From the NCBI GenBank assembly GCA_031274035.1, contig JAISQR010000134.1, positions 1 through 40,971 on the forward strand: a DNA stretch of 40,971 bases, given 5' to 3'. Below the pieces are notes generated by a model, which was not told where the DNA came from, ran no database searches, and worked only from the letters and a program-made list of their open reading frames with translations. This DNA comes from Treponema sp. GTDB lineage: Bacteria > Spirochaetota > Spirochaetia > Treponematales > Breznakiellaceae. Both the position numbers and the translations under genes were made by a program. Position 1 is the first letter of the stretch. The number at the start of each line of letters is the position of its first letter. Positions 29,058 through 37,752 of the stretch are shown here, in pieces.

Positions 29058-30509
29058 CTACAAAGCCCTGACTATGGCTTCCGCCGCGGCCCGGCCGTCG
29101 GCAATAGCCCTAACTACAAGGCTTGCCCCAAAACGGGAATCGCCTGCCGCCCAGACTTTCGGGTTGGAGGTATGAAAGCTGCCCTTGGTACGGATATTTC
29201 CCCGTTCATCCAGGTCCAGGCCAAAATCCCTTACTATTCCTTCCTGCACAACATGGGTAAAACCCATAGCGAGCAGCACCAGATCCGCCCCAATCTCAAA
29301 GTCGGAACCCGGCACCTCGCGCATGTTCCACCGGCCGTTTGCCATGGTCCATTCAATCTTACAGGCATGAACCGCCTCGACCTTGCCGTTTCTTCCAATA
29401 AAAGACTTGGTGTTTATCGACCAAAGCCGTTCGCTCCCTTCAAGGTGGGAACTTGAGGTCTTGAGCACCTTGGGCCAGAGCGGCCAGGGTTCTTCGGGCG
29501 GCCTATGCTGGGGGGGCTTGGGCAGCACTTCGATCTGCGTTACCCGCAGGGCGCCCTGACGGTTTGCCGTCCCTACACAGTCGGAGCCGGTATCGCCGCC
29601 GCCTATTACCAGCACACGCTTGCCGTAGGCGGTAACAGGCTCTATGCCGCCGGTCGATTCCCCTGCCAGGGTTCTGTTCTGGAGGGAAAGGTAATCCAGA
29701 GCCTGTACTATCCCCGCGTTTTCCCTGCCGGAAATGTTTATATCGCGGGCGGCGCGCGCTCCAATAGTGAGAAGCACAAGGTCAAAACCGGCCTCCAGCG
29801 TTTTTGAATCTACAAGTTCGGCGTCAGCGCCGTTGGTTCCAAAAGCGTAAGGCGCGGATCCTATACGGGCGTTCAGTTTAAATGCAACGCCCTCTTCTTC
29901 CATCACCCTGATTCTGCGGTCGATAAAATTCTTATCCAGTTTAAAATCGGGGATACCATAGCGGAGGTATCCGCCTACCTTCCGGTCGCCCTCGTAAACC
30001 GTAACGGAAAAACCCGCGCGGTTAAGGAAATAGGCGGCGGAAAGTCCGGCAGGGCCGCCTCCCGCAATAGCGACTTTCTTGCCGTTCCTCTGCCTCGGCG
30101 GCCTCGGCGTAACTATGCCCAGTTCGTAGGCTTTTTCTATAACCGCACATTCATTCTGCCTGATCGTTACCGGCTCGTCGTTGACCCCCAGTACGCAGGA
30201 AGCCTCACAGAGCGAGGGGCATACACGGCCCGTAAATTCCGGAAAGGGATTGGTCTCCTGCAAAAGCGCCCATGCGCCCCGCCAGTCCCCGCGGTAAAGG
30301 CGGTCCTGCCATTCAGGCATCACATTGGAAATCGGACAAGCCCAGTGGCAAAAGGGCACCCCGCAATCCATACAACGGCTGGCCTGCTGTCTCCGTTCAT
30401 CATCGGAAAGCATGATCTCCACTTCACTATAATCGTTAATACGCTCTTCTACCGGCCGGTAGCCTGAATCCTTCCGCCGTATATCTAAAAATGCACCTGG
30501 CTTACCCAT
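29058..30509 (-). CDS. gltD: Glutamate synthase (NADPH) small subunit
   Basis: GltD supplies electrons from NAD(P)H to the GltB FMN/Fe-S centre. The N-terminal region has the cysteine clusters CMDCGVPFCHWACP and CPSLCEASC for [4Fe-4S] centres. The first Rossmann FAD loop is AIAGGGPAGLSAAYFLNRAG, the second (NADPH) is VLVIGGGDTGSDCVG, and GAR/LLAMGFTH, WAAGDSRFGASLVVRAIADGR closes the FAD site. At 483 residues it is of normal length. It begins 2 bp after the gltB stop, consistent with translational coupling. Confidence 0.96.
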   Translation of the reverse strand: MGKPGAFLDIRRKDSGYRPVEERINDYSEVEIMLSDDERRQQASRCMDCGVPFCHWACPISNVMPEWQDRLYRGDWRGAWALLQETNPFPEFTGRVCPSLCEASCVLGVNDEPVTIRQNECAVIEKAYELGIVTPRPPRQRNGKKVAIAGGGPAGLSAAYFLNRAGFSVTVYEGDRKVGGYLRYGIPDFKLDKNFIDRRIRVMEEEGVAFKLNARIGSAPYAFGTNGADAELVDSKTLEAGFDLVLLTIGARAARDINISGRENAGIVQALDYLSLQNRTLAGESTGGIEPVTAYGKRVLVIGGGDTGSDCVGTANRQGALRVTQIEVLPKPPQHRPPEEPWPLWPKVLKTSSSHLEGSERLWSINTKSFIGRNGKVEAVHACKIEWTMANGRWNMREVPGSDFEIGADLVLLAMGFTHVVQEGIVRDFGLDLDERGNIRTKGSFHTSNPKVWAAGDSRFGASLVVRAIADGRAAAEAIVRAL

Positions 30510-30511
30510 GT

Positions 30512-33500
30512 TTAACTCCTCACTTCCAACTCTTCCCGTATCCGCACTTCGTACACCTTTTGATTAAGATCGGCAAGCAGCTTCTTTTGGAGAGCCGTCT
30601 TGTACTCAAGGGGAAGCACCTTGATAAAGAGAGGCCGGGTTTCAGTCCAGTTATCCAGAATAGACCTTGCATACTCGGAACCCGTCCAGTATATATGCTT
30701 GCGTATCATATCTTTGACGAAATTTTCATCTTTTTCGTTATCAAGACCGGAAAGCTCCACCATATTATGATTAAGGAAATAGGTGAAATTACCAATCCGG
30801 TCAAAGACGTATGCAATACCGCCGCACATACCCGCCGCAAAGTTACGGCCGACCGTTCCCAGGACAACAAGATTGCCGCCTGTCATATACTCGGCGCAGT
30901 GATCCCCTGTCCCTTCTACTACGGCTTCCGCGCCCGAATTACGCACACAGAAACGTTCCCCGGCAACCCCGGCAACGTAGAGTTCCCCCGATGTAGCCCC
31001 GTAAAGCACGGTATTCCCTACAATAATATTCTCGTTGGTTTTGAAGTTTGATCCCCGCGGCGGCGCCGCAACGATGCGTCCGCCGGAAAGCCCTTTGCCC
31101 AAATAATCGTTGGTATCGCCGGCAAGCCTAAAAGTGATGCCTTTAGCAAGAAAGGCGCCGAAACTTTGCCCCGCCGAACCTGAAAAGTCCACCGTAACAA
31201 AATTATCCGGCAGGCCCTGACCGCCGAAACGCTTGCTTACCTCGTAGGAAAGCATAGCCCCAACCGCCCTGTCGGTGTTCTTTATAGGGAACTGCAAGGC
31301 ACAAGGTATCTTCCGTTCCAGGGCGGTAAAGCACTTCTCGATAAGTTTACGATCAAGCACCTTCTCTATCTTGTGAATCTGGTTGTGCGTACAGTACAGA
31401 TCCTTCCCGTTAGGTATCTCATCGGGCCCTTCAGCCTTGTAGAGTATCTCTTCAAGGTTAATCCCCCTGGATTTGGCCTTGGTGTTCGGTCTTAGGGTCA
31501 GGAGATCGGAGCGGCCTATAAGTTCATCAAAACGCCTAAAACCCAGGGATGCCATGATCTCCCGCGTTTCTTCGGCAAGGAAGCGGAAGTAGTTGACGAG
31601 GTATTCAGCCTTGCCCGAAAAACGCTTCCGCAGGGCCGGATCCTGGGTGGCAACCCCCATAGGACAGGTATTCTCGTGGCATTTGCGCATCATCACACAG
31701 CCTAAAACAATGAGAGCCGCCGTACCAAAGCCGAATTCCTCGGCGCCCAGCATACCGGCAACCACAATGTCCCTGCCGGTTTTGAGTTGGCCGTCGGTCA
31801 TCAGCCTCACACGGCCCCGCAGCCCGTTCCGCACCAATATCTGGTGGGTCTCGGAGAGGCCCAGTTCCCAGGGAAGGCCCGCATGCCGTATGCTTGACTG
31901 GGGGCTTGCCCCGGTTCCGCCGTCGTAGCCTGAAATAAGGATATTGTCCGCATGAGCCTTGGCAACACCGGCGGCGACTGTTCCTACCCCGCTTTCGGAG
32001 ACCAGCTTGACGCTGATCCGCGCTTCAGGATTGGCGTTTTTAAGATCGAAGATAAGTTCCGCAAGATCCTCTATTGAATAGATATCGTGGTGCGGCGGAG
32101 GGCTTATCAGGGTAACACCCGGGGTCGAATGGCGGGTGCGGCCTATATTATCATCAACCTTGTGGCCGGGAAGCTGGCCGCCTTCGCCCGGCTTGGCGCC
32201 CTGGGCTATCTTTATCTGGAGCTCAACGGCATTTGCCAGGTACTCGCTCGTAACCCCGAAGCGGCCGGACGCTACCTGTTTAATGGCGCTCCGGGTCCAC
32301 GTGCCGTCGGGTTTCTTTGCGAAACGTTCGGGATCTTCACCGCCTTCACCGGAGTTGGACCTTCCGTGGATAGAATTCATGGCCTCCGCTATAGTTTCAT
32401 GCGCTTCACGGGAAATAGAGCCAAAGCTCATGGCTCCGGTTGTAAAACGCTTCATCACTTCTTCAACACTCTCCACTTCTTCAAGGGGAACAGGCGCGGC
32501 GGGAGCGTCCTTTACCGTGCCGGGAGAGGCAAAGTCAAGAAGGCCGCGTATCACATGGGGGCTCTGGTTGAGTGTATTGGCCGCGGTGGAAAACTGCCTG
32601 AACTTGCCTATATCGGCGGTGCGGGTTGCCCATTGCAGAAGGTGTATGGTTTCAGGATTCCAGGCATGACGCTCGCCGTTCTTGCGCCACCGGTACTGAC
32701 CCAGCCCTTCAAGCAGATAGTCCGGCTCGGAGGGCTCTTCCCCGGCGCGGGCATAGGCTTCCCTTGCGGCGCGGTAAACGGCAACGGCCTCGGCCTCCAA
32801 TTCGGCAAAACCCAGACCCTTAATGCGGCTTAAAGTTCCCTTGAAGCACTTGTCTATCACTTCATCGCCTAAACCTACGGCCTCAAAAATTTGGGATCCC
32901 CGGTAAGAACGCAGGGTACTGGTACCCATTTTCGACATAACCTTGAGCATGGCCTTCTGTAAGCCCTTGATATAATGCGATTTTGCGCCGACAAAATCTT
33001 TTACCCTCTCGGCGTCAGGCCCCCGGCATATAGCCGCAATGGAAACCAGGGCGCCGTAGGGTACGATCAGGTCGGAACCAAAGCCGAAAAGCAGGGCAAA
33101 GTGCATGATCTCACGGGGTTCCGCGGATTCTATGATAAGGGATGCCTTCATACGCAGGCCCTCCCGTATCAGGCCGTGATGCACAGCCCCCGCCGCAAGC
33201 AGGGCGGGAACCGCGCAGCGCCCCGCTTCAGGCAGAAGCGCCGCCCTGTCCGACAGCACAAGGAGCGTAACGCCGGATTCAACGGCCTTGACCGCCTCAT
33301 CTATCAGACGATCCAGGGTCGCCTCAAGGGCCGCTTTTTCTCCTTCCCGTACAGCCTCTTCACTTACCAGAGGTACATAAAAAGTCGCGTCCAGTTTTTT
33401 CGATCTGAATGTTTTAGGGTTGATCTCAAGCAGCCGGTCAAGTTCATCGGGGGTCAGGATAGGATTCCGCACCTTGATGCGGCGGCAGTGGAATTCGGTC

Positions 33501-35371
33501 TCGTCCAGAAGATTTTCATGGGCCCCGATAAAACTAGTCAAGGTCATAACCAGGTCTTCCCTGATTGAATCGATGGCAGGGTTGGTAACCTGGGCGAATA
33601 TTTGTTTAAAATAGTTATAGACCCGCTGGTTCTTGTCGGAAAACACCGCGAGAGGTGTGTCCGTACCCATAGAACTGGTCGGCTCCTGGCCGGTTTCCGC
33701 CATAGGCACGAGGAGCCGTTCCCGATCCTCGCGGCTGTATCCCAAGGCCCGCTCCATAAAGAGCATGACCGCCTCGGTCTTAACCTCCGGATCGCCGAAT
33801 ATGGCCTCGGTTGAAAGAGTAGAGTCGTGATTCTGATCCAGCTTCGTTATATGCCGGGCTACCCAGTCGGTATAGGGTTTACGCTGGAACACGCAGCGTT
33901 TGGCCTCATCATCAGGAATAATGCGGCCTTCTATAAGGTCTACAAGGAGAAGTTTCCCCGGACGGAGTCTATCCTTCCTGACCACCTCGCCGCTCTTAAA
34001 ATCCTGCACGCCGGTTTCGGAGGCCATCACGATAATGTCATCTTTGGTAATAGTATAACGGGAAGGCCGCAGGCCGTTCCTATCCAGGGTTCCCCCTACA
34101 TAGCGCCCGTCGCAAAAAACCATAGAAGCAGGCCCGTCCCACGGTTCCATGATGCAGGCATGATATTCATAGAAAGCCTTGAGCTCTTGGGGGATAGGAT
34201 TACGCTCGTTCCAGGATTCGGGGATCAGCATCATAAGGGCGTGGGGAAGACTGCGTCCTGCCATAACGAGGAGTTCCAGCATATTGTCAAAGCTGGCGGA
34301 ATCGCTCTTGTCCGGCTCTATAACCGGAAGGATGTCCTTGAGGGCGTTGCCGAAGCGGGGGTGGGAGAAGAGGGATTCCCTTGCGGCGGTCCAGAAGCGG
34401 TTCCCCTTGATCGTATTGATCTCGCCGTTGTGGGCTACCAAGCGGAAAGGCTGGGCGAGGGGCCAGTTTGGAAATGTATTGGTAGAAAACCGTGAATGTA
34501 CCAGGGCGACCGCGGTCTTGACGCTTTCGTCCTGAAGTTCAGGGTAGTAATCTTTAAGCTGAGTGGGCATCATCATGCCCTTATATACGATAATCCGGGA
34601 AGAGAGCGAAGATATGTAGGTCTCCGCTCCGGCTTCCGTTAAAACTCTATCGGCGGCCAGTATCTTTTCAAGCCGTTTACGGAAGATATAGAGCTGAAGC
34701 TCCAGGTCTGAAACACCCTCTTCCTGGGTATGCGGGCCGTCCTGTACATCATTCCGGTCCTTATCTGTCCCGGCGTCCCGCCTGTCTTCACTGTCTGAGA
34801 AAACACGGGAAACCAGAACGATCTGCCTGATTCGGGGCTCGGCGCTCTTCGCTATAATACCTATGACCTCGTTATTGACGGGAACATCCCGCAGGGCTAA
34901 CACCGCAAGGCCGGTTCTTTCGGCCTGTTCCTCTATAGCTTTGGTAATTATACCGGCAAATTCTTCCGCCTTATCTTTAACTGCCGCGCCGGGAAAAAAC
35001 ACCAGGCCGGTCCCATAATTCCCCGCATCAGGAAGATTGGGGATGATTTTTTTATAGTATTCATGGGGAATCTGTATAAGAACGCCGGAACCATCCCCTG
35101 TTTTATTATCGGCGCTTTCCGCTCCGCGGTGCTCCATGCGCTCCAATACTTCAAGCCCTCGTTTCAGAATTGCATGGGACTTTCTACCCTTAATATCGGC
35201 GGCAAAACCTATGCCGCAGGAATCGTGCTCAAACTCCTTCCGGTATAAACCGCGGCGGTTCAAACCTTTCCTCCCTGCACTATAGGCCGTACTTTGCTCA
35301 TCCAAACTGTCTTCCGCTTCCTTACATGTAGAACCTGCTTGCTGGTCAGGCCCCTCCTCGTATGCACCCAT
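30512..35371 (-). CDS. gltB: Glutamate synthase large subunit
   Basis: GltB transfers the amide of glutamine to 2-oxoglutarate, giving two glutamate, and is the main ammonia assimilation step with glutamine synthetase. The class II amidotransferase starts at HDSCGIGF, where Cys (about residue 52 from my start) becomes the mature N-terminus after a propeptide is removed. The FMN-binding synthase part contains SGYDGGTGASPQSSIRHAG and the 3Fe-4S ligands in CVMMRKCHENTCP. The C-terminal GXGXG beta-helix (GRNFAAGMCGGIAYVFD) is present. At 1,619 residues it is longer than most (about 1,500), partly from a ~25-residue charged insert (SDSEDRRDAGTDKDRND...). The start is ATG 35371 after AAGGAG; ATG 35374 is also possible. 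Confidence 0.96.
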   Translation of the reverse strand: MGAYEEGPDQQAGSTCKEAEDSLDEQSTAYSAGRKGLNRRGLYRKEFEHDSCGIGFAADIKGRKSHAILKRGLEVLERMEHRGAESADNKTGDGSGVLIQIPHEYYKKIIPNLPDAGNYGTGLVFFPGAAVKDKAEEFAGIITKAIEEQAERTGLAVLALRDVPVNNEVIGIIAKSAEPRIRQIVLVSRVFSDSEDRRDAGTDKDRNDVQDGPHTQEEGVSDLELQLYIFRKRLEKILAADRVLTEAGAETYISSLSSRIIVYKGMMMPTQLKDYYPELQDESVKTAVALVHSRFSTNTFPNWPLAQPFRLVAHNGEINTIKGNRFWTAARESLFSHPRFGNALKDILPVIEPDKSDSASFDNMLELLVMAGRSLPHALMMLIPESWNERNPIPQELKAFYEYHACIMEPWDGPASMVFCDGRYVGGTLDRNGLRPSRYTITKDDIIVMASETGVQDFKSGEVVRKDRLRPGKLLLVDLIEGRIIPDDEAKRCVFQRKPYTDWVARHITKLDQNHDSTLSTEAIFGDPEVKTEAVMLFMERALGYSREDRERLLVPMAETGQEPTSSMGTDTPLAVFSDKNQRVYNYFKQIFAQVTNPAIDSIREDLVMTLTSFIGAHENLLDETEFHCRRIKVRNPILTPDELDRLLEINPKTFRSKKLDATFYVPLVSEEAVREGEKAALEATLDRLIDEAVKAVESGVTLLVLSDRAALLPEAGRCAVPALLAAGAVHHGLIREGLRMKASLIIESAEPREIMHFALLFGFGSDLIVPYGALVSIAAICRGPDAERVKDFVGAKSHYIKGLQKAMLKVMSKMGTSTLRSYRGSQIFEAVGLGDEVIDKCFKGTLSRIKGLGFAELEAEAVAVYRAAREAYARAGEEPSEPDYLLEGLGQYRWRKNGERHAWNPETIHLLQWATRTADIGKFRQFSTAANTLNQSPHVIRGLLDFASPGTVKDAPAAPVPLEEVESVEEVMKRFTTGAMSFGSISREAHETIAEAMNSIHGRSNSGEGGEDPERFAKKPDGTWTRSAIKQVASGRFGVTSEYLANAVELQIKIAQGAKPGEGGQLPGHKVDDNIGRTRHSTPGVTLISPPPHHDIYSIEDLAELIFDLKNANPEARISVKLVSESGVGTVAAGVAKAHADNILISGYDGGTGASPQSSIRHAGLPWELGLSETHQILVRNGLRGRVRLMTDGQLKTGRDIVVAGMLGAEEFGFGTAALIVLGCVMMRKCHENTCPMGVATQDPALRKRFSGKAEYLVNYFRFLAEETREIMASLGFRRFDELIGRSDLLTLRPNTKAKSRGINLEEILYKAEGPDEIPNGKDLYCTHNQIHKIEKVLDRKLIEKCFTALERKIPCALQFPIKNTDRAVGAMLSYEVSKRFGGQGLPDNFVTVDFSGSAGQSFGAFLAKGITFRLAGDTNDYLGKGLSGGRIVAAPPRGSNFKTNENIIVGNTVLYGATSGELYVAGVAGERFCVRNSGAEAVVEGTGDHCAEYMTGGNLVVLGTVGRNFAAGMCGGIAYVFDRIGNFTYFLNHNMVELSGLDNEKDENFVKDMIRKHIYWTGSEYARSILDNWTETRPLFIKVLPLEYKTALQKKLLADLNQKVYEVRIREELEVRS

Positions 35372-35432
35372 CATTAGCTCCTTGCAATTTAAAAATCCCC
35401 TGTCAAATCTATATGATACAAAAAAAAGCAAT

Positions 35433-35462
35433 TTTATACAAGATAGTTGAATAAATTTGCAA
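35433..35462 (-). promoter_or_regulatory. Candidate promoter of the gltB operon
   Basis: On the minus strand TTGCAA (35457-35462), an 18-bp spacer and TATAAA (35433-35438) precede a ~55-nt leader. Confidence 0.45.
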
Positions 35463-35553
35463 GAATTCCAAGTTCAGGAGTTTGCGACAACTAAAACCAC
35501 CGATAAGGAAGAAAAACCGCGAAGGCGCACCATGGCGAAGAAAGTAAGCAGCG

Positions 35554-35938
35554 TTTTTACTTTCGACTCCCCTCCGAAAAGTCCGCAAAGTGTGATATAA
35601 TAAAAACAGCGGGGAAATATGTTTCAGAAAAGCATAGTGCAAGAAGATATGTTCAAGCCGGCATCCTAGGAGTTTGTGGGGCTTTGCCCAAAAATCGTAT
35701 AAATTTGCAATTTATTGCAAATTTATACCTTGCAAACTCCCAAAGGAGCCCCATTAATCGGAATTTTTGCATGAATATGCAAAAATTCACCAAAGTCCCA
35801 CAGGCTCCTAGCAGCCGCGGACACGAAGTGTCCGCGGCTGCTAGCGAACACTCTTTTGCTGATACTCCGTTTTCTGCTCGGCGCTTCACTGCCAGCCGTT
35901 TGAATCTCCGGTTTTCGGAGGGGACTCAAAAGTAAAAT
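35554..35938. repeat. Composite locus bounded by 27-bp inverted repeats
   Basis: The left arm 35554-35580 and right arm 35912-35938 match at 24 of 27 positions as inverted repeats (core GACTCCCCTCCGAAAA-like). The 331 bp between them contain palindromic copy 5 and two further perfect stems. Confidence 0.75.
35666..35844 (+). repeat. Palindromic intergenic element, copy 5 (long form)
   Basis: Three perfect stems in series: 35698-35710/35715-35727 (13 bp), 35761-35772/35777-35788 (12 bp) and 35808-35824/35828-35844 (17 bp, loop GAA). CTAGGAG lies at the left end, and CTCCTAG is repeated inside, as in other copies. Confidence 0.85.
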
Positions 35939-36207
35939 TGCTGCGCAAGCACTATTCTTGACCCATAATTCGATGATTGATTACCTATCTTTAGAAAGAA
36001 TTTAACCGCAAAGTGCACAAAGGAAAGACGGGGCGCGGAGTGGACCTGCCCTTCAATTCTTCGTGCCCCGGAACCCCTGGGTGCCTTTGTGGTAAAATTT
36101 CTTCGTTCTCAAGTTTGGGTCAAGTTTAGCGCAAGCAGCGGGGTATATACCCTTCATAAAACAATCAATGTACCGCATTGTATTCATGGCGGGATTTTTG
36201 AGAAACC

Positions 36208-37518
36208 TTATATACAGCTTGCTATAGCGCCTTCCAGGGAATCAAGCTGCGGTTCGATGACGGCTAACGGATCGACCCCCTTGTGGAATATGTTTAACCT
36301 TTCAGGAATTTTTACCCGCTGCCCTATGGTATTGGCAATGGTATCCGCCGATTTTGCCGGATGTCCGGTACAGAGTACAACGATATGGACATGGCCGGAA
36401 AAATCGCGGGACGCGCTCAACTGTTCCGCTGCGGCAAAGGCTACGGCGCTATGCGGATCGATGATGATTCCATATTTTTTCCAGACCTTTTCCATAGCAA
36501 TCTGAGTAGCCCTGTCGTCTATTGAGATCGGAAATATCATATTTTTCATCACCGCCGGGGCTTCCTCATAGAAAGACAAAAGGCGTTCAGAATTGCTGGG
36601 CATACCTACATCCAGTGCGGGAGAAATTGTGGATTGCAGAAGGTGCGGCGTAAATTTTTTCCCTTTAATAAAACCGTCAAAGGTATTATTTCTATTCATG
36701 GCCGCGATAAACCCGTTTACCGGCATGCCGAATTTCCATGCGTACAGGCCGGCAATAAGGTTGCCAAAATTTCCGCAGGGCACACTGTATATCATTTCCC
36801 CTTGCAGGGTTTGCTTGATTTTGATAAAGGCATACAGATAGTATAGAACCTGCGCCAAAAGCCGGCCGGGATTGATGGTATTGGCGCTGGTGATATTATA
36901 CCGTTCCGAAAAAGGACGGTCGCGTATAATTTCCGTAACAAGCCTTTGGCAGTCGTCAAAAGTTCCCTTTATCTGGACAGGAATAATATCCCCTCCTCTG
37001 GGGACAAAAGCCGCCCGATCAAGGCCGAAGATCGGGCCGGAAGGATAGAGCATTACCGATGTCAGGTTTTTCCGTTTATTAAAGGCATGGGCTATACTGA
37101 CCCCGGTGTCCCCCCTGACCGCGGAAACAACCATCGCCGCCCCATTGTTTTTTAACAATTCTTCCATAACTGCGGCAAGAAAGGCAATGCCAAAATCCTT
37201 AAAAACTCCGGTGGGCCCATTGCAGAGGTTAAGCAAAGAAAAGTTTTCATCCAGTTGTATAAGTTCAGGCTCAAAGGCAAAGGCGCTTTCAGCAACCCGC
37301 GACGCGGAAAAAGGGTTCAATTCCCCCTGGAGCAGAGCAGGTGCAACAGTAGCCACCAGTTCAGGATAGGTGGTACTGCTATTCATATACAAAAAGAATT
37401 GGCGTAAATCCATTACCGCAGCCGGAACATACAGTCCCCCGTTCTGGGGCAGGCAGCGCAAGACCGCATCCTTAAACGATACTAACGGCTCATGCGCTTT
37501 GGTTGAGCGAAATTGCAT
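36208..37518 (-). CDS. thrC: Threonine synthase
   Basis: ThrC is a PLP enzyme converting O-phosphohomoserine to threonine. The N-terminus FRSTKAHEPLVSFKDAVLRCLPQNGGLYVP is typical. The PLP lysine is Lys107 in GPTGVFKDFG, the phosphate loop SAVRGDTGVS follows, and the PCGNFGNLIAGLYA glycine-rich stretch lies further on. At 436 residues it is of normal length for the bacterial long form. The start is ATG 37518, six bases after AAAGGA. It is a separate unit from the gltB operon; the 231-bp region upstream holds no recognised gene. Confidence 0.95.
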   Translation of the reverse strand: MQFRSTKAHEPLVSFKDAVLRCLPQNGGLYVPAAVMDLRQFFLYMNSSTTYPELVATVAPALLQGELNPFSASRVAESAFAFEPELIQLDENFSLLNLCNGPTGVFKDFGIAFLAAVMEELLKNNGAAMVVSAVRGDTGVSIAHAFNKRKNLTSVMLYPSGPIFGLDRAAFVPRGGDIIPVQIKGTFDDCQRLVTEIIRDRPFSERYNITSANTINPGRLLAQVLYYLYAFIKIKQTLQGEMIYSVPCGNFGNLIAGLYAWKFGMPVNGFIAAMNRNNTFDGFIKGKKFTPHLLQSTISPALDVGMPSNSERLLSFYEEAPAVMKNMIFPISIDDRATQIAMEKVWKKYGIIIDPHSAVAFAAAEQLSASRDFSGHVHIVVLCTGHPAKSADTIANTIGQRVKIPERLNIFHKGVDPLAVIEPQLDSLEGAIASCI

Positions 37519-37752
37519 CAATTATCCTTTGAAGATACTTAACTATTTAAAACATACCATTTGAATGCCGAAAGAGCAAGTATTTTCTTTCAAATGTTGA
37601 ATGATTACAACCGGCTTGTCAAGTTACAGGGCATTAGGGCATCTCTAAAAACTCCATACCGGTCTTGCAGGCGCTTCTACCTTTATATCCTCTTATGTCT
37701 GTTATTTTTATGTGTATCATGCTGCCATGTAACAATCAAGGTCCCCGGTAGT

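Larger units (their letters stand above)
35372..36207. other. Long intergenic region with nested palindromes
   Basis: About 836 bp between gltB and thrC contain the gltB promoter, an inverted 27-bp repeat pair (35554-35580 and 35912-35938), palindromic copy 5 and an ACCGCAAAG/CTTTGTGG imperfect inverted repeat (about 35998-36105). No credible gene was seen. Confidence 0.6.

Noticed and set aside
32087-32833. 248-codon plus-strand frame inside gltB
   Set aside because: It is a shadow of the high-GC coding sequence of gltB on the other strand.
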